64,000 bases of DNA from Muricomes intestini (GCF_004346165.1 NZ_SLZZ01000006.1:94297-158296); one strand, 5' to 3'. Shown: positions 15,186 through 23,863, counted from the stretch's first letter. Made by a program: numbers and translations. The notes: generated from the sequence alone by a model not told the origin.

Positions 15186-17438
15186 TCACTTGTGCTCCTT
15201 CAGCCACGGATTGACGGCATACTTGGGAAGCGGCGGTCTGCCGGTCCCGGATGCCTTCTGCGGCCTCTGCGCGATGTATCCGTAGTCCTCAAGGAAGTCG
15301 AGAACCGGCTGGATGCTCTCCACGGTCTTGAAGGTCCGGCACATACGCATGGCGTCACGCCGGTCGAAGTGGTCGATGTTCCGCTCCTTGAGCTTCTGGA
15401 GGATCATGTCGGCGTTCTTGTACATCGCATCCTCGGGAAGAACGGAGTAGGCGGCCTGCGCGTGGTTCAGGAAGTACCTGCCAAGCCGGATCGCATTCTG
15501 CATGGTCTCGCCCGATACGGTGAGTGCGCTGTGGACGTCGAGGAAGTCGTGGCTCTGATAGGTGGCTGCCCGGCAGAGGAGCCCGGCGATGCGCAGCACG
15601 TTGCCGACGAGCTTTCCAGCCCAGTCGGCCATCTCCGCATAGCCGGTGGTGAGCTTGGGCTCCAGCCAGTTGGCGAAGGCTTCAAGCTCGCGGTCGGCTT
15701 CCGGGCTGAGCGTGATGGTCTGCGGCTTCTCCGGGTACTCGTCGTCCAGCAGGTTTACGACCAGACGCTCATAGGCGCGGTAGATACTGTCGGTCACGGC
15801 CTCGCTCCGGTAGCGCCTGCTTCCCACACTGGAGACGGGCATGCTGTAGAGGAACCTCGCGGTGAGCCCTCGTCCGCGGAAGGTCGTGTTGCTGAGGACC
15901 GCGGAGACGACGTTCGGCTGCGCCATCAGGAGGATGGTGAGCGCCGGGTCCATGATGCTTTCACTGTCACGCCCGATACGGTCGACGCGGATCGTGTCTC
16001 CCGAGTAGCCCTTGAGCATGACGTCGATGTTCACGTTCCGCGTGTAGATGCCGGAGAGCGTGTCGAAGATGCCGCCCTCACTGGAGATCAGCGAGGCGTG
16101 GCCGTGGTTGCTGGCGATGACGGAGACGAGCTTCTCGGTCGTAATATCATCCACATACAATTGCAGCGGATTCACTTCCTCGAAGTCGGCGACCTCCTGC
16201 GCGATGCGCTCAAGCTCCTCCGGATCGGCGTTGCCCTTGGCGACCTTCTCCTCGAGGGCCTTCTGCCTGCGCTCCAGCACGCGCTTCTGCATGCGTCCCG
16301 CCTCGACGGCAGCGGCGTTGGTCTTGTTGTATTCGACCTCGTAGTCGTTGACCGGCTGCAGCATCAGATGCAATACCGACGACTTCCTCTCGGACGGCGG
16401 TGCGATGACGATCACGTAGGTGTTGAGCGGCTCCACCCAGTCGGACTTGCCCTGAATCCGGTACTTCTTCTGAAGACAGGTCGACAGGACGCTGATTGCA
16501 ATGCTGCCTGCCATGTCGACGCTGGTCTGCGTGCTCTCCGCGACAGCACGAACATAGTCGGCTATCGCCTGCGGGAGTGCGTCGACCGGGAAGGGCGCCA
16601 TCGTGTACCGTGAGAACGGCAGCGGCTCGCTCCATCCGGTGTCCGGATTGTTGTACTCCTGCGGGCTCACGTAGCCGGGCTGGCTTGCGATCTTCGCATA
16701 GTATTTCTGTGCGCTTCTCCAGATGTGGTTCAGCTCCTCCGTGGAGAGCGGCGGCTGGCATTTCTCCGCTTCCGTGAAATACGCGTTCTTGGATTCCTCT
16801 GAATCGCCATAGCGTTTCATGGAGCGTACTGCCCAGTGGAACATCGTGTTGTTCCGGCTGCCCTCCGGAATCGTGGCCTGCTTCTCGTAGCCGCCCGGCA
16901 TGTCCCTGTCGAACTCGTCGCCGAACAGGAAGTCCGTGAGCGTCTTGCCTCCGGGATGGAACTCGACCTCCGGGTTCCTTGTCCCGTAGAGGAAGCGTGC
17001 CGCGTCGAGCGCGTTCGCATCCAGGTAGGGGAAGATTTCGTGCAGGAGCTGTTTCAATGCGACGTACGCCTCGTAGTCGGTCATCGGATCGATCTGGAAG
17101 AACAGGTGGAACCGCGGCCTTGCGGATTTCCCGTCCTTGGGCCGCATGTTGTGGCGGCTGTAGTGGACGGCGAAGAAGACGCCGGGCAGTGCCTTCTGAA
17201 TATCCGCAGGCGTCTTCCAGTCACGCTTGCTGTCGGAGTGGTCGTTGTCACAGTCGACCGGCAGGCAGTCCGAGGAGATGAAGTTGTCGTTGCCGCGATA
17301 GTTGTTCCTGTACTTGGCGCACACGTGGTCGTGCGAGACGGCTCTTTTGAAGCTCGCCTCGTCGGCGACCTCGATTGGGTGCGGGTAGACGCAGTTGGAT
17401 TCTTGCTGGTAGGCGTCAGATGTATAGATGGTGAACAT
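15186..17438 (-). CDS. phage primase-helicase (DUF3987/VapE-like)
   Basis: A 750-residue replication protein. Residues 1-200 resemble an archaeo-eukaryotic-type primase: FISSDCLPVDCDNDHSD has the catalytic acidic cluster and RPRFHLFF is a conserved strand. A PriCT-like helical linker follows. The central and C-terminal part is a DUF3987 helicase/ATPase with a P-loop-like APPSERKSS near 345-353 and LYVDDITTEKL as Walker B region. Together with the adjacent PolA-type polymerase it lets the phage replicate independently. The ATG at 17438 overlaps the next gene's stop. Confidence 0.85.
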   Translation of the reverse strand: MFTIYTSDAYQQESNCVYPHPIEVADEASFKRAVSHDHVCAKYRNNYRGNDNFISSDCLPVDCDNDHSDSKRDWKTPADIQKALPGVFFAVHYSRHNMRPKDGKSARPRFHLFFQIDPMTDYEAYVALKQLLHEIFPYLDANALDAARFLYGTRNPEVEFHPGGKTLTDFLFGDEFDRDMPGGYEKQATIPEGSRNNTMFHWAVRSMKRYGDSEESKNAYFTEAEKCQPPLSTEELNHIWRSAQKYYAKIASQPGYVSPQEYNNPDTGWSEPLPFSRYTMAPFPVDALPQAIADYVRAVAESTQTSVDMAGSIAISVLSTCLQKKYRIQGKSDWVEPLNTYVIVIAPPSERKSSVLHLMLQPVNDYEVEYNKTNAAAVEAGRMQKRVLERRQKALEEKVAKGNADPEELERIAQEVADFEEVNPLQLYVDDITTEKLVSVIASNHGHASLISSEGGIFDTLSGIYTRNVNIDVMLKGYSGDTIRVDRIGRDSESIMDPALTILLMAQPNVVSAVLSNTTFRGRGLTARFLYSMPVSSVGSRRYRSEAVTDSIYRAYERLVVNLLDDEYPEKPQTITLSPEADRELEAFANWLEPKLTTGYAEMADWAGKLVGNVLRIAGLLCRAATYQSHDFLDVHSALTVSGETMQNAIRLGRYFLNHAQAAYSVLPEDAMYKNADMILQKLKERNIDHFDRRDAMRMCRTFKTVESIQPVLDFLEDYGYIAQRPQKASGTGRPPLPKYAVNPWLKEHK

Positions 17439-17767
17439 CAGTCGTACACCTCCTTCGATTCTTCCTCCAGCACCTGTACGATGAACTTTAGGGCCATGAT
17501 CATGGTTTCAAGCTCGCAGTCACCGCCGAGGGTAACCTCGAAGCCGCCGTTCCCGTACCTGTCCTGGATCGGGTTCACACGGATATCCGTGCCGCCGAGA
17601 TCTGTGACACGGAAGAAGGTGCGTCCGCCGTGACCGGTGTCGCCTCCCATATATCCGGTTGTTCCGGCCTCGGCCTCCAGCACGTTCGCGCTTTCGATCT
17701 CGCGGCTGTAGGTGGTGATGCTGGTTCCGTCGTAGAGCGTCCGCCTGTTTTCATTGATTGCATGCAT
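17438..17767 (-). CDS. phage protein, unknown function
   Basis: A 109-residue protein with glycine-rich strands (TTGYMGGDTGHGGRTFF) and an acidic C-terminal helix. It begins at the ATG at 17767, preceded by AAAGGAGG; a longer open frame overlaps the DUF4406 gene and is a shadow. Similar proteins sit between polymerase and primase genes in related prophages; I know no function. Confidence 0.7.
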   Translation of the reverse strand: MHAINENRRTLYDGTSITTYSREIESANVLEAEAGTTGYMGGDTGHGGRTFFRVTDLGGTDIRVNPIQDRYGNGGFEVTLGGDCELETMIMALKFIVQVLEEESKEVYD

Positions 17768-17769
17768 GG

Positions 17770-18186
17770 TTAGACCTCCTTTAAATTCTCTGTGAAATAG
17801 CGCAGTCGGTATCCCTTCCAGCGGGCGTGTTTGATTTCCGTCGTCATACCACGCGATATGCGGTTTCCGAACACCCAGACCTCGGCACACTTGCTCATGA
17901 GCGCGTTCCCAAAGAAGAGTCCGAGCTTGCGCTCCGTTGGATCGCTGTCGTCAAGGAACTGCGGGAACAGCAGGTGCGGCGCAATCGGGATGTATCCCTG
18001 ATCGACCACGAAACGGCAGTAGCGCCTTGCCGCCTCCACGTTTTTCTGGATGTTGCCCGTATATGGTGAGCAGACATAGACGATGGGACGGAAAGCCCGG
18101 AGCGCCTTCTTTTCCTCGAGCTCGATACGGCTCAAGGCCTCGCAGCATGTCGGGTCCGGATAGCCCTCAAAATTCCTGTAATCCAA
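17770..18186 (-). CDS. DUF4406-like nucleoside deoxyribosyltransferase-fold protein
   Basis: A 138-residue protein of the DUF4406 family, related in fold to nucleoside 2-deoxyribosyltransferases: IVYVCSPYTGNIQKNVEAARRYC at the start of the domain, PIAPHLLFPQFLDD, and CAEVWVFGNRISRGMTTEI. Phage members may act on nucleotides or sugar-nucleotide ligands. The proposed start is TTG at 18186 (LDYRNF), eight bases after AAGGAGG; the open frame further upstream crosses a hairpin and is not used. Confidence 0.8.
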   Translation of the reverse strand: MDYRNFEGYPDPTCCEALSRIELEEKKALRAFRPIVYVCSPYTGNIQKNVEAARRYCRFVVDQGYIPIAPHLLFPQFLDDSDPTERKLGLFFGNALMSKCAEVWVFGNRISRGMTTEIKHARWKGYRLRYFTENLKEV

Positions 18187-18216
18187 ACCGGTATCCTCCT
18201 TTCCGGCAGGCAATAG

Positions 18217-18264
18217 AAAAAGCGGCCTGCCTCTACTTCCCACTGGAGGAGACAGACCGCTTTT
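18217..18264 (-). terminator. hairpin after DNA polymerase gene
   Basis: On the minus strand AAAAGCGG...CAG and CTG...CCGCTTTTT pair across a loop that holds CCTCCAGTGGGAAG, and the U-run is followed by CCGGAAAGGAGG. The loop sequence and the CGTCAAAA start recur at 22770-22800. It has terminator form but sits between phage genes of one direction. Confidence 0.65.
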
Positions 18265-18276
18265 GACGAAACAGAT

Positions 18277-20274
18277 TCAGTTTTTCTTATAGAAATCGCA
18301 GACGTACCCGTCTGCACGCAGCACCAGACCATCCGCCCAAGAAGGGGCGCGTCCCATCTGCTCGCACAATGCGTCGAGCGAGACGCGCGGATCGGCTTCG
18401 ATGACAAGCTCGTCATGGATATGCATGCAGATAGCGCAATGCCGGAGCGTCTTCATCGAATTGCACAGGATGTCGCGGGAGGTGGCCTGCACGATGTTCT
18501 CCACAAACTTCGGACCGTACGATTCGAGGCGCTCCCATTTCTTCGTGCCACCCACGCCCTCGTAGGTGATGCACTCGCTGCCGAAACGGTTCATGCCGAC
18601 CTTTGGCTTCACATACGCGAGGCTCCGTCCGGACGGCAGGGTGATGAACAGCATCCCGGACTGCCAGAAGAAGGTGAGCTTCCCAAGCCGGGTGGTGCGG
18701 TGGTTTTTCACGGCCTGCATGACGGCCTTGTCGACGTCCCACCAGAAGCGGACGATCTGCTGGTTTGCATCCCGCCACGAGGACACGATGTCCGGAAGTT
18801 CATCCTCGGAAAGTCCCATCTCGAGAGCGCCCATCGCCTTCAATGCGCCTGTCGAGCCGCCGTAGCCGCATGCCAGTTCAGCGATCTTACCCTTGGCGCG
18901 GAGCTCACCATTCACGCCGTGTTTGACGACCGGCTTGTGGAACATGCGGCTTGCTGTACTGCAGTAGATGTCCTCGCCGTTTGCGAATGCGTCGGATTTC
19001 CATTGCTCGCCTGCGTACCATGCGATGACTCTGGCTTCGATGGCGGAGAAGTCCGCCACATAGAACCGGCAGCCGTCCTGAGGTATGAACGCCGTGCGGA
19101 TGAGCTGGCTAAGCGTATCCGGCACATCCTCGTAGATCATCTTTAAGGCTTCGTATTCGCCGGACTTCACAAGCGCCCGCGCAGCATCCAGGTCAGGCAG
19201 ATGGTTCTGCGGCAGATTCTGCAATTGGATGAGTCTCCCGGCCCAGCGCCCGGTGCGGTTTGCGCCGTAGAACATGAACATGCCTCGCGCACGGCTGTCG
19301 GAGCATACGGCACGCTGCATTGTCTGGTATTTCTTCACGCTGGATTTCGCAAGCTGCTGCCGAAGTTCCAGCACCTCCGCAAGCTCAGGAGGAGCGGTCT
19401 TGAGCAGTGCGGCGACGGCTTTCTTGCCGAGGCTGTTGACCTCCATGCCGTTGTCGGAGAGCCACCGCTTCATCTGTTGGACGCTGTTCGGATTCTCCAA
19501 GTCCGTCAATTTCTGCATCTTCTCTGTGAGCTCGCTGCGGGAGCGGGTGTCCATGTCGAGGGCCTTTTCCACGAGATCCATGTCGATGCGCACGCCGCGG
19601 TCGTTGATCTTCTGATCGATGTGGTACTCATTCCACACGAAGTCCGGCACAGGAAAATTCCGGAGTCGCTTCTGGATCAACATCTCGACTTCGACATCTC
19701 GCTTGTTGTATCTCTTGAACGTTGCCCACTTGGCTGGATCATCGGAGGGCCGATTACGTGTCCTGCCGCCGTTTGCCTTGGTAGGTGCGCAGGGGACGGA
19801 GAAGTAACGAATCAGTGCCTTTCCCTCGTCCATCTTCTGGTCTTCGAGATTTAGGACTGCGCCGACTCCCTTTAGGGAGAGTGGGAGCCCCATTGTTGCT
19901 GCCCACACCATCGAGCAGCGCCAGCCCTGCGGATTCAGGAACCGGGCAGGCTCGGTCGACAGTGGATGCTTGTCGTGGAACGGATCAAGGCTTCGGCCCA
20001 GGTCACGCAGGTAGCGTGACAGGCAGACGCGTTCGAAGTTCGCGTTAAAGGCCCACTTGAGAACCGTGTCGTCGGTCAGGGCGTCCAGAATGTCCTCCGG
20101 GATCTGTTCACCGCAGGAAAGGTCGATGACCTGCACCGGTCCGTCGTCAACGCTGTAGCCGAACAGGAGAATTTCAAAGGAAGGCGACTCTGAATACTTG
20201 TATACGCCGCATTTGCCAAGACCGATGTCGGAAAACGTCTCGATGTCTATGCTGATTGTCTTCACATTTTTCAC
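18277..20274 (-). CDS. phage DNA polymerase, PolA family
   Basis: A 665-residue family A polymerase lacking the 5'-3' exonuclease domain. The N-terminus is a 3'-5' proofreading exonuclease (ISIDIETFSD, with Asp10 and Glu12). The polymerase shows motif A DFSAIEARVIAWY near 408, motif B GKIAELACGYGGSTGAL near 475, and motif C MHIHDELVIE near 617. It is the phage replicative polymerase. The ATG has a GAGGTG site and is preceded by a hairpin. Confidence 0.96.
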   Translation of the reverse strand: MKNVKTISIDIETFSDIGLGKCGVYKYSESPSFEILLFGYSVDDGPVQVIDLSCGEQIPEDILDALTDDTVLKWAFNANFERVCLSRYLRDLGRSLDPFHDKHPLSTEPARFLNPQGWRCSMVWAATMGLPLSLKGVGAVLNLEDQKMDEGKALIRYFSVPCAPTKANGGRTRNRPSDDPAKWATFKRYNKRDVEVEMLIQKRLRNFPVPDFVWNEYHIDQKINDRGVRIDMDLVEKALDMDTRSRSELTEKMQKLTDLENPNSVQQMKRWLSDNGMEVNSLGKKAVAALLKTAPPELAEVLELRQQLAKSSVKKYQTMQRAVCSDSRARGMFMFYGANRTGRWAGRLIQLQNLPQNHLPDLDAARALVKSGEYEALKMIYEDVPDTLSQLIRTAFIPQDGCRFYVADFSAIEARVIAWYAGEQWKSDAFANGEDIYCSTASRMFHKPVVKHGVNGELRAKGKIAELACGYGGSTGALKAMGALEMGLSEDELPDIVSSWRDANQQIVRFWWDVDKAVMQAVKNHRTTRLGKLTFFWQSGMLFITLPSGRSLAYVKPKVGMNRFGSECITYEGVGGTKKWERLESYGPKFVENIVQATSRDILCNSMKTLRHCAICMHIHDELVIEADPRVSLDALCEQMGRAPSWADGLVLRADGYVCDFYKKN

Positions 20275-20290
20275 CTCAATTCACGAATAA

Positions 20291-20318
20291 GGCGGCAGAG
20301 AGATAGGTCCCTGCCGCC
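20291..20318 (-). terminator. hairpin upstream of polymerase gene
   Basis: A perfect GGCGGCAG / CTGCCGCC stem with a 12-base loop, followed on the minus strand by TTATTCGTG and the polymerase ribosome site. The U-run is weak, so it may be a processing or attenuation element. Confidence 0.55.
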
Positions 20319-20342
20319 CGCAATACTTGTATGGTTTATGGC

Positions 20343-20540
20343 TTAGCCGCGATGCGCTTCAAGCTCCTTCATGCGGCGCTCGTGGTACTCCTTGTCACGC
20401 TCTTCCTGACGGAGCTTGAGCTCCTTGTCCTCACGGTAGGAGCGGGCGCTCGTGACCGAGATGATGATCAGGAGCGCGATGCCGCTGAGACCGAGCAGGT
20501 CGTAGATGATGTAGAGAATCATGTTCATAATGGTTTCCAT
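20343..20540 (-). CDS. small membrane protein with charged tail
   Basis: A 65-residue protein with one hydrophobic segment (MILYIIYDLLGLSGIALLII, residues 7-26) and a highly charged helical tail (REDKELKLRQEERDKEYHERR). It is probably anchored in the membrane with the tail in the cytoplasm. A GGAGG site eight bases before the ATG and the snug fit between two phage genes support it being real. Function unknown; superinfection exclusion is one possibility for early phage membrane proteins, but that is speculation. Confidence 0.7.
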   Translation of the reverse strand: METIMNMILYIIYDLLGLSGIALLIIISVTSARSYREDKELKLRQEERDKEYHERRMKELEAHRG

Positions 20541-20552
20541 TGGTTTGCCTCC

Positions 20553-21131
20553 TTAGTTCAGGAAATCGTCGTCGCTGTCGGTTGCAAAGTCCGCGAAGTC
20601 GGATTCAGCGCTGGCCTTGCTGCCGAGCGGTTCGCCGTCACGGATCTTCTGCAGGTTGTTCAGCCCGCAGGCGATACCGCGGTTGCCGGAGCTGTTGAAC
20701 GCGTAGAACGTGATGCTGGCTCTGCCGTACACGCCGGAGTACACCTCGCTGCGGCTCATGATCGGGTTGAGATCCGCGTCCACGATGCCGGGAGCAGTCG
20801 TGGCGTTTGCGTTCACGAAGTAGGCGTTACGGTATGCCTCGTCGTCCGGGCGCTCCACATCGCCGTCACGAAGCGGCATCTTGATTGCGGAAAGGGCTGG
20901 CACAGACTTGCTGTTGCCCTTGAGCTTGGCTTCGCCCTCCTTGTAGGCCGCTTCGATGGCTGCCTTGATCTTGGCGACGGTCACGGTGTCGGATTTCGGG
21001 ATGATGAGCGATACCGAGTACTTTGGCGTGCCACCGTTGATGGACTTGGGCTCCCACACGTTGGCGTAGGACCAGCGGGTGTTCACACCGGTGATGACCT
21101 TCATAGGATTGTGCATGGTTGTTTTACTCAT
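20553..21131 (-). CDS. DUF2815 phage single-strand DNA-binding protein
   Basis: A 192-residue DUF2815 protein: KVITGVNTRWSYANVWEPK at the start, PKYSVSLIIPKSD, and a beta-rich OB-fold-like core. The C-terminus is very acidic (DFADFATDSDDDFLN), the hallmark of single-strand DNA-binding proteins that recruit partners through an acidic tail. It lies next to the DUF2800 nuclease, as in other Firmicutes phages, suggesting a recombination/replication module. The start has GGAGG nine bases upstream. Confidence 0.88.
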   Translation of the reverse strand: MSKTTMHNPMKVITGVNTRWSYANVWEPKSINGGTPKYSVSLIIPKSDTVTVAKIKAAIEAAYKEGEAKLKGNSKSVPALSAIKMPLRDGDVERPDDEAYRNAYFVNANATTAPGIVDADLNPIMSRSEVYSGVYGRASITFYAFNSSGNRGIACGLNNLQKIRDGEPLGSKASAESDFADFATDSDDDFLN

Positions 21132-22266
21132 GATCTTTTACCTCCATAAAATCGTTTTTGGCTGTATTCATCGCCGGACGCTTGTCTGAGTCCGGGACGA
21201 GGGTTGGTTTGCCCTGCGGCTTTTCGATGTAAGCCGACAGGAGTTCGTTGAACCGGTTCTTACCGAGGAACTTCTGCATGGCGGTGATGCTCAGTAGCTT
21301 TTGCTCGTACGGGTCGAATCCGGCGTTCTCGACTGCCGTTGCGACGGCGGTTTCATTGGTGTATTTGCGGACAGACCTGCCTTCGACGAGCTTGAAGCCG
21401 TGCCACTTTTTTCCGGAGAGTGCCTGCTGGAGCGCGTACTCCTTGATGTCGGACGCCCACAAGACCAACTCGTCCACCTGGGAGAGGATGGTTTCGATCT
21501 CCGCGTCGGAGAGCTCAGGCGGCAGCTTAAACTCGTACTGTGCGAGCTTCAGGTTCTCCTCGGCTCGCTTCCGGCAGATGGTCTTCGCCTTGCAGAACCG
21601 GCACCACGGGCCACAGGAGAATTCTCCATTGCCATTCCACGCCAGCTCCGCTGTGGGCTTCAGAACCTCGTTGGCCCATGCAAGCAGGTCCTTCTTGCTG
21701 ATCTGCCATTCACTGATGTTCTGCCGCCTTGGCTGGTAGATGGTCATGCTGACCGTGTCGATGTCGTAGATATCGTCGAACAATTCGAGAGCACCGAGAC
21801 TGTAGCAGGCCATCTGAGGATTGCGTTCCGCCGAGACCTCGACGCCCAGACCGTATTTCAGATCGATGATCCGGAGCGTGCCATCCGCGATGATCAAGGC
21901 GTCGGCGGTGCCGAAGCCCTGCTTCACCCAGTGAGAGAAGTTCACACGCTGTTCAACCAGAACAACCGGATCAGCGCATGTCTGCTTCGCATCCTCTACC
22001 TGCTCCAGCACGTAGGCGACATAGCCTTCCGTGGCCTCCTCCATCTCCTCGTTGTAGTAGTCGAGGCTCTCGGTCGGATCCTCCGCCGGGTAGCCGAGCG
22101 CCTTGCGGAGCTTGAATTCGGCAAGCGCGTGAGCGCAGGTGCCTTCGGCGGCGTAGCTGCTGCCTTCATCCTTGAATCCCTCGCTTAAGCGTACGGAAGG
22201 CGGGCAGTGAATCCACCTGTCCGAGCTCGATGCGGAGAGGACCGCGTGCTGTCTTTCAGAATTCAT
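21124..22266 (-). CDS. DUF2800 Cas4/RecB-like exonuclease
   Basis: A 380-residue PD-(D/E)XK nuclease of the DUF2800 family. Motifs: HCPPSVRLSEGF near the start, YAAEGTCAHALAE, GTADALIIADGTLRIIDLKYG (catalytic Asp and DxK), and a C-terminal cysteine cluster CGPWCRFCKAKTICRKR typical of the Fe-S site of Cas4/AddB-like nucleases. It probably resects DNA for phage recombination together with the DUF2815 protein. The ATG at 22266 overlaps the preceding gene's stop. Confidence 0.9.
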   Translation of the reverse strand: MNSERQHAVLSASSSDRWIHCPPSVRLSEGFKDEGSSYAAEGTCAHALAEFKLRKALGYPAEDPTESLDYYNEEMEEATEGYVAYVLEQVEDAKQTCADPVVLVEQRVNFSHWVKQGFGTADALIIADGTLRIIDLKYGLGVEVSAERNPQMACYSLGALELFDDIYDIDTVSMTIYQPRRQNISEWQISKKDLLAWANEVLKPTAELAWNGNGEFSCGPWCRFCKAKTICRKRAEENLKLAQYEFKLPPELSDAEIETILSQVDELVLWASDIKEYALQQALSGKKWHGFKLVEGRSVRKYTNETAVATAVENAGFDPYEQKLLSITAMQKFLGKNRFNELLSAYIEKPQGKPTLVPDSDKRPAMNTAKNDFMEVKDHE

Positions 22267-22585
22267 TGAGTCCCTCCACATCGAAGAGCAGGGCCTCGTA
22301 GTCGTTCGGATCGACAGCCGACAGCTTGCTCGCACCGTACTTGTGGAGCAGCTCGCGGATCTGTGCCGTATAACCTGCGCGGGACCGTTCGGCAAGCACC
22401 TTCCGCACATCCTCCAGCTTCAGCTCCTTCTTCTCAGACTCAGCCTGCGGAGCTTCCGGCTCGGGAGCAGGTTCCTCCGTGGTGCCGGAGAACTGCTTGT
22501 AGAGCCAGTCGGCTGCATCATTGATAGCAGCGGCTGCATCGCGCAGGTCTTTGATGGTCTGATCCATGTCTGCCATTTTTGACAT
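22256..22585 (-). CDS. phage protein, unknown function
   Basis: A 109-residue helical acidic protein with a Glu/Pro-rich linker (EEPAPEPEAPQAESEKK) separating an N-terminal helix from a C-terminal segment (KLEDVRKVLAERSRAGYTAQIRELL, which looks like a SAP/rRNA-processing-type helix pair, then YEALLFDVEGL). Such short proteins precede DUF2800 in many phages. The ATG at 22585 has GGAGG at good spacing; the open frame further upstream overlaps another small gene. Confidence 0.75.
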   Translation of the reverse strand: MSKMADMDQTIKDLRDAAAAINDAADWLYKQFSGTTEEPAPEPEAPQAESEKKELKLEDVRKVLAERSRAGYTAQIRELLHKYGASKLSAVDPNDYEALLFDVEGLNEF

Positions 22586-22727
22586 TCTGTTTTCCTCCTT
22601 CCATTGATTTGCTTTCTGCTGCAAGAACACTCAGGTTCCTTGCTAGTCTTGCGGATACATGGCTTATCGCGATAAGAACTGCGATGGTTTCCGTGTCCGC
22701 GGGACTCCTGTTGCGCGTCTTGTTCAT
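22518..22727 (-). CDS. small phage protein overlapping its neighbour
   Basis: A 69-residue basic protein (MNKTRNRSPADTETIAVLIA, then HVSARLARNLSVLAAESKS). The ATG at 22727 has a textbook CCGGAAAGGAGG site eight bases away, so translation is likely, although its last 68 bases overlap the next gene in another frame. The region after about residue 45 looks like out-of-frame sequence, so the functional part may be short. Function unknown. Confidence 0.55.
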   Translation of the reverse strand: MNKTRNRSPADTETIAVLIAISHVSARLARNLSVLAAESKSMEGGKQNVKNGRHGSDHQRPARCSRCYQ

Positions 22728-22745
22728 GGCGTCTGCCTCCTTTCC

Positions 22746-22800
22746 GGAGCAGATTTCTGTGCTCCTTACACTTCCCACTGGAGGCAGGGCACGCGTTTTG
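22746..22800 (-). terminator. hairpin/leader before small early gene
   Basis: The minus strand reads CGTCAAAA, then CCTCCAGTGGGAAG (shared with 18236-18249), then a GGAGCA/TGCTCC hairpin (22746-22765), then CCGGAAAGGAGG. Arrangement and sequence repeat that at 18217-18270, so this is a conserved leader module. Confidence 0.5.
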
Positions 22801-22868
22801 ACGAAGACGGAGGGAAGAAATTCTGAAAAAGCTCCGACCGCCATTTCAGGCAGCCGGAGCCGTGGGCT

Positions 22869-23393
22869 TTAGAACCAGTCCGGGAACTGTTCGGACATCG
22901 CTTCGGGGAACTCCTCACAAAGTTTCTCCCTGGCTTTTTCCAAACGGGACCGGAAAGTCGTCCGCTTGATGCCGATGATGTCAGCGATGGCTTCATCGGA
23001 GAGACCGTCCTCGCGGAGCTTGCCGATCTGGATGGCTTCCGGCATGAGCTCCTGCAGACGCTTGAGCAACTGGGCGAGCTCGGCTTCATCGGCGAGCACC
23101 TCCTCGATGAGCGGCGCGTCGTCCGGCACGTAGTCGCCGAGCGTTCCCCCGCCGTCAGGCAGAGGATCATCAAGGGAGACGGTCGTGCTGTTGTGGAATT
23201 CGCAGTCCGGGCAGTTGCCGTCGCACAGCCACCATTTGCTGCGCGGACAGAAGCATTCGCCTCGATACTGCATGCGCTTCCTGAGCGCTGTGCGCCAGCG
23301 GTCATACTCGCGGTACTGGTCCTCCGGGACCTCGTACCAGGTGCGAGTGGTCTTGTCGTAGATGCGTTTACTCTGGTTGTCATTGGTTTTCAT
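22869..23393 (-). CDS. sigma-70-like phage regulator
   Basis: A 174-residue protein with an N-terminal cysteine-rich segment (CFCPRSKWWLCDGNCPDCEFH, a possible zinc site) and a C-terminal sigma region 4-type HTH: LPDGGGTLGDYV, then LMPEAIQIGKLREDGLSDEAIADIIGIKRTTFRSRL. It resembles the early sigma-like factors common in Clostridia prophages. As it lies near the head of the leftward operon, it could set early-to-middle transcription. The ATG at 23393 follows GGAGG; a strong hairpin precedes it. Confidence 0.8.
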   Translation of the reverse strand: MKTNDNQSKRIYDKTTRTWYEVPEDQYREYDRWRTALRKRMQYRGECFCPRSKWWLCDGNCPDCEFHNSTTVSLDDPLPDGGGTLGDYVPDDAPLIEEVLADEAELAQLLKRLQELMPEAIQIGKLREDGLSDEAIADIIGIKRTTFRSRLEKAREKLCEEFPEAMSEQFPDWF

Positions 23394-23434
23394 GTGCGAT
23401 ACCTCCGTTCGCTTCTCCCGAACCGGAGGCCGCA

Positions 23435-23498
23435 CAAAAAAAGCGTGGCAGGCCAGACGGAACGGGAATTCAACTCGTTTCGTTCGGCCAGCCACGCT
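23435..23498 (-). terminator. strong rho-independent terminator
   Basis: On the minus strand AGCGTGGC-GGCC and GGCC-GCCACGCT form a very long stem, with further pairing inside, followed by seven Us. It stands between the 64-residue first gene and the sigma-like gene, so most leftward transcription should stop here unless antiterminated. It is the strongest of the prophage hairpins. Confidence 0.85.
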
Positions 23499-23622
23499 CG
23501 TAGACTGGTTTCTTATTCACTTGTGACCGCTATGGCAGCTCGAGCCACCTCTGTGCACCGGGGTGAACCGCCATGACGGTGAGCCTTTTAACGCCATACT
23601 CAGGGCAATGCAAATTACCTAA

Positions 23623-23817
23623 TTAGCGAAGATCCGCCTCTATGGCGTAAAGCTCGCTGAATACGTCCGGCAGATCCGCCGGATCAAGATCCTCGGCGCC
23701 ATGAGCGCCGTAACGCTGGAATACGGAATCAATAACCTCTGGCCCGATTTCAGAGGAGATAATGGAAGCTGACTCCTCGATGCTATTGATGTAGTCCTGT
23801 TTACTAATGCTTGACAT
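23623..23817 (-). CDS. small acidic protein, unknown function
   Basis: A 64-residue acidic protein (MSSISKQDYINSIEESASII, then DPADLPDVFSELYAIEADLR). GGAG lies seven bases before the ATG. It is the first leftward gene next to the GC boundary at 24 kb. I know similar short proteins from Firmicutes mobile elements but no function. It is isolated from the next phage gene by the strong terminator at 23435-23498. Confidence 0.65.
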   Translation of the reverse strand: MSSISKQDYINSIEESASIISSEIGPEVIDSVFQRYGAHGAEDLDPADLPDVFSELYAIEADLR

Positions 23818-23838
23818 ACTTTGTCTCCTTGTTTTGCT

Positions 23839-23863
23839 GGCTCCTCTTCCAGAGAAGGAGACC
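23839..23863. terminator. hairpin in the prophage/island boundary gap
   Basis: GGCTCCTC-TTC and GAAGGAGACC pair, with TTTTTT following on the plus strand and AAAAAA on the minus side. The 304-base gap 23818-24121 holds this hairpin, the promoter at 23965 and the tandem repeats at 24079; nothing else was seen. Confidence 0.4.

Noticed and set aside
14938..15207. Minus-strand frame of 89 codons between the zinc-finger and primase genes
   Set aside because: It overlaps the primase start and has no convincing ribosome site. The composition (runs of FCPFCPNPYKKQK, LLSILLQN) looks like intergenic sequence rather than a conserved protein.
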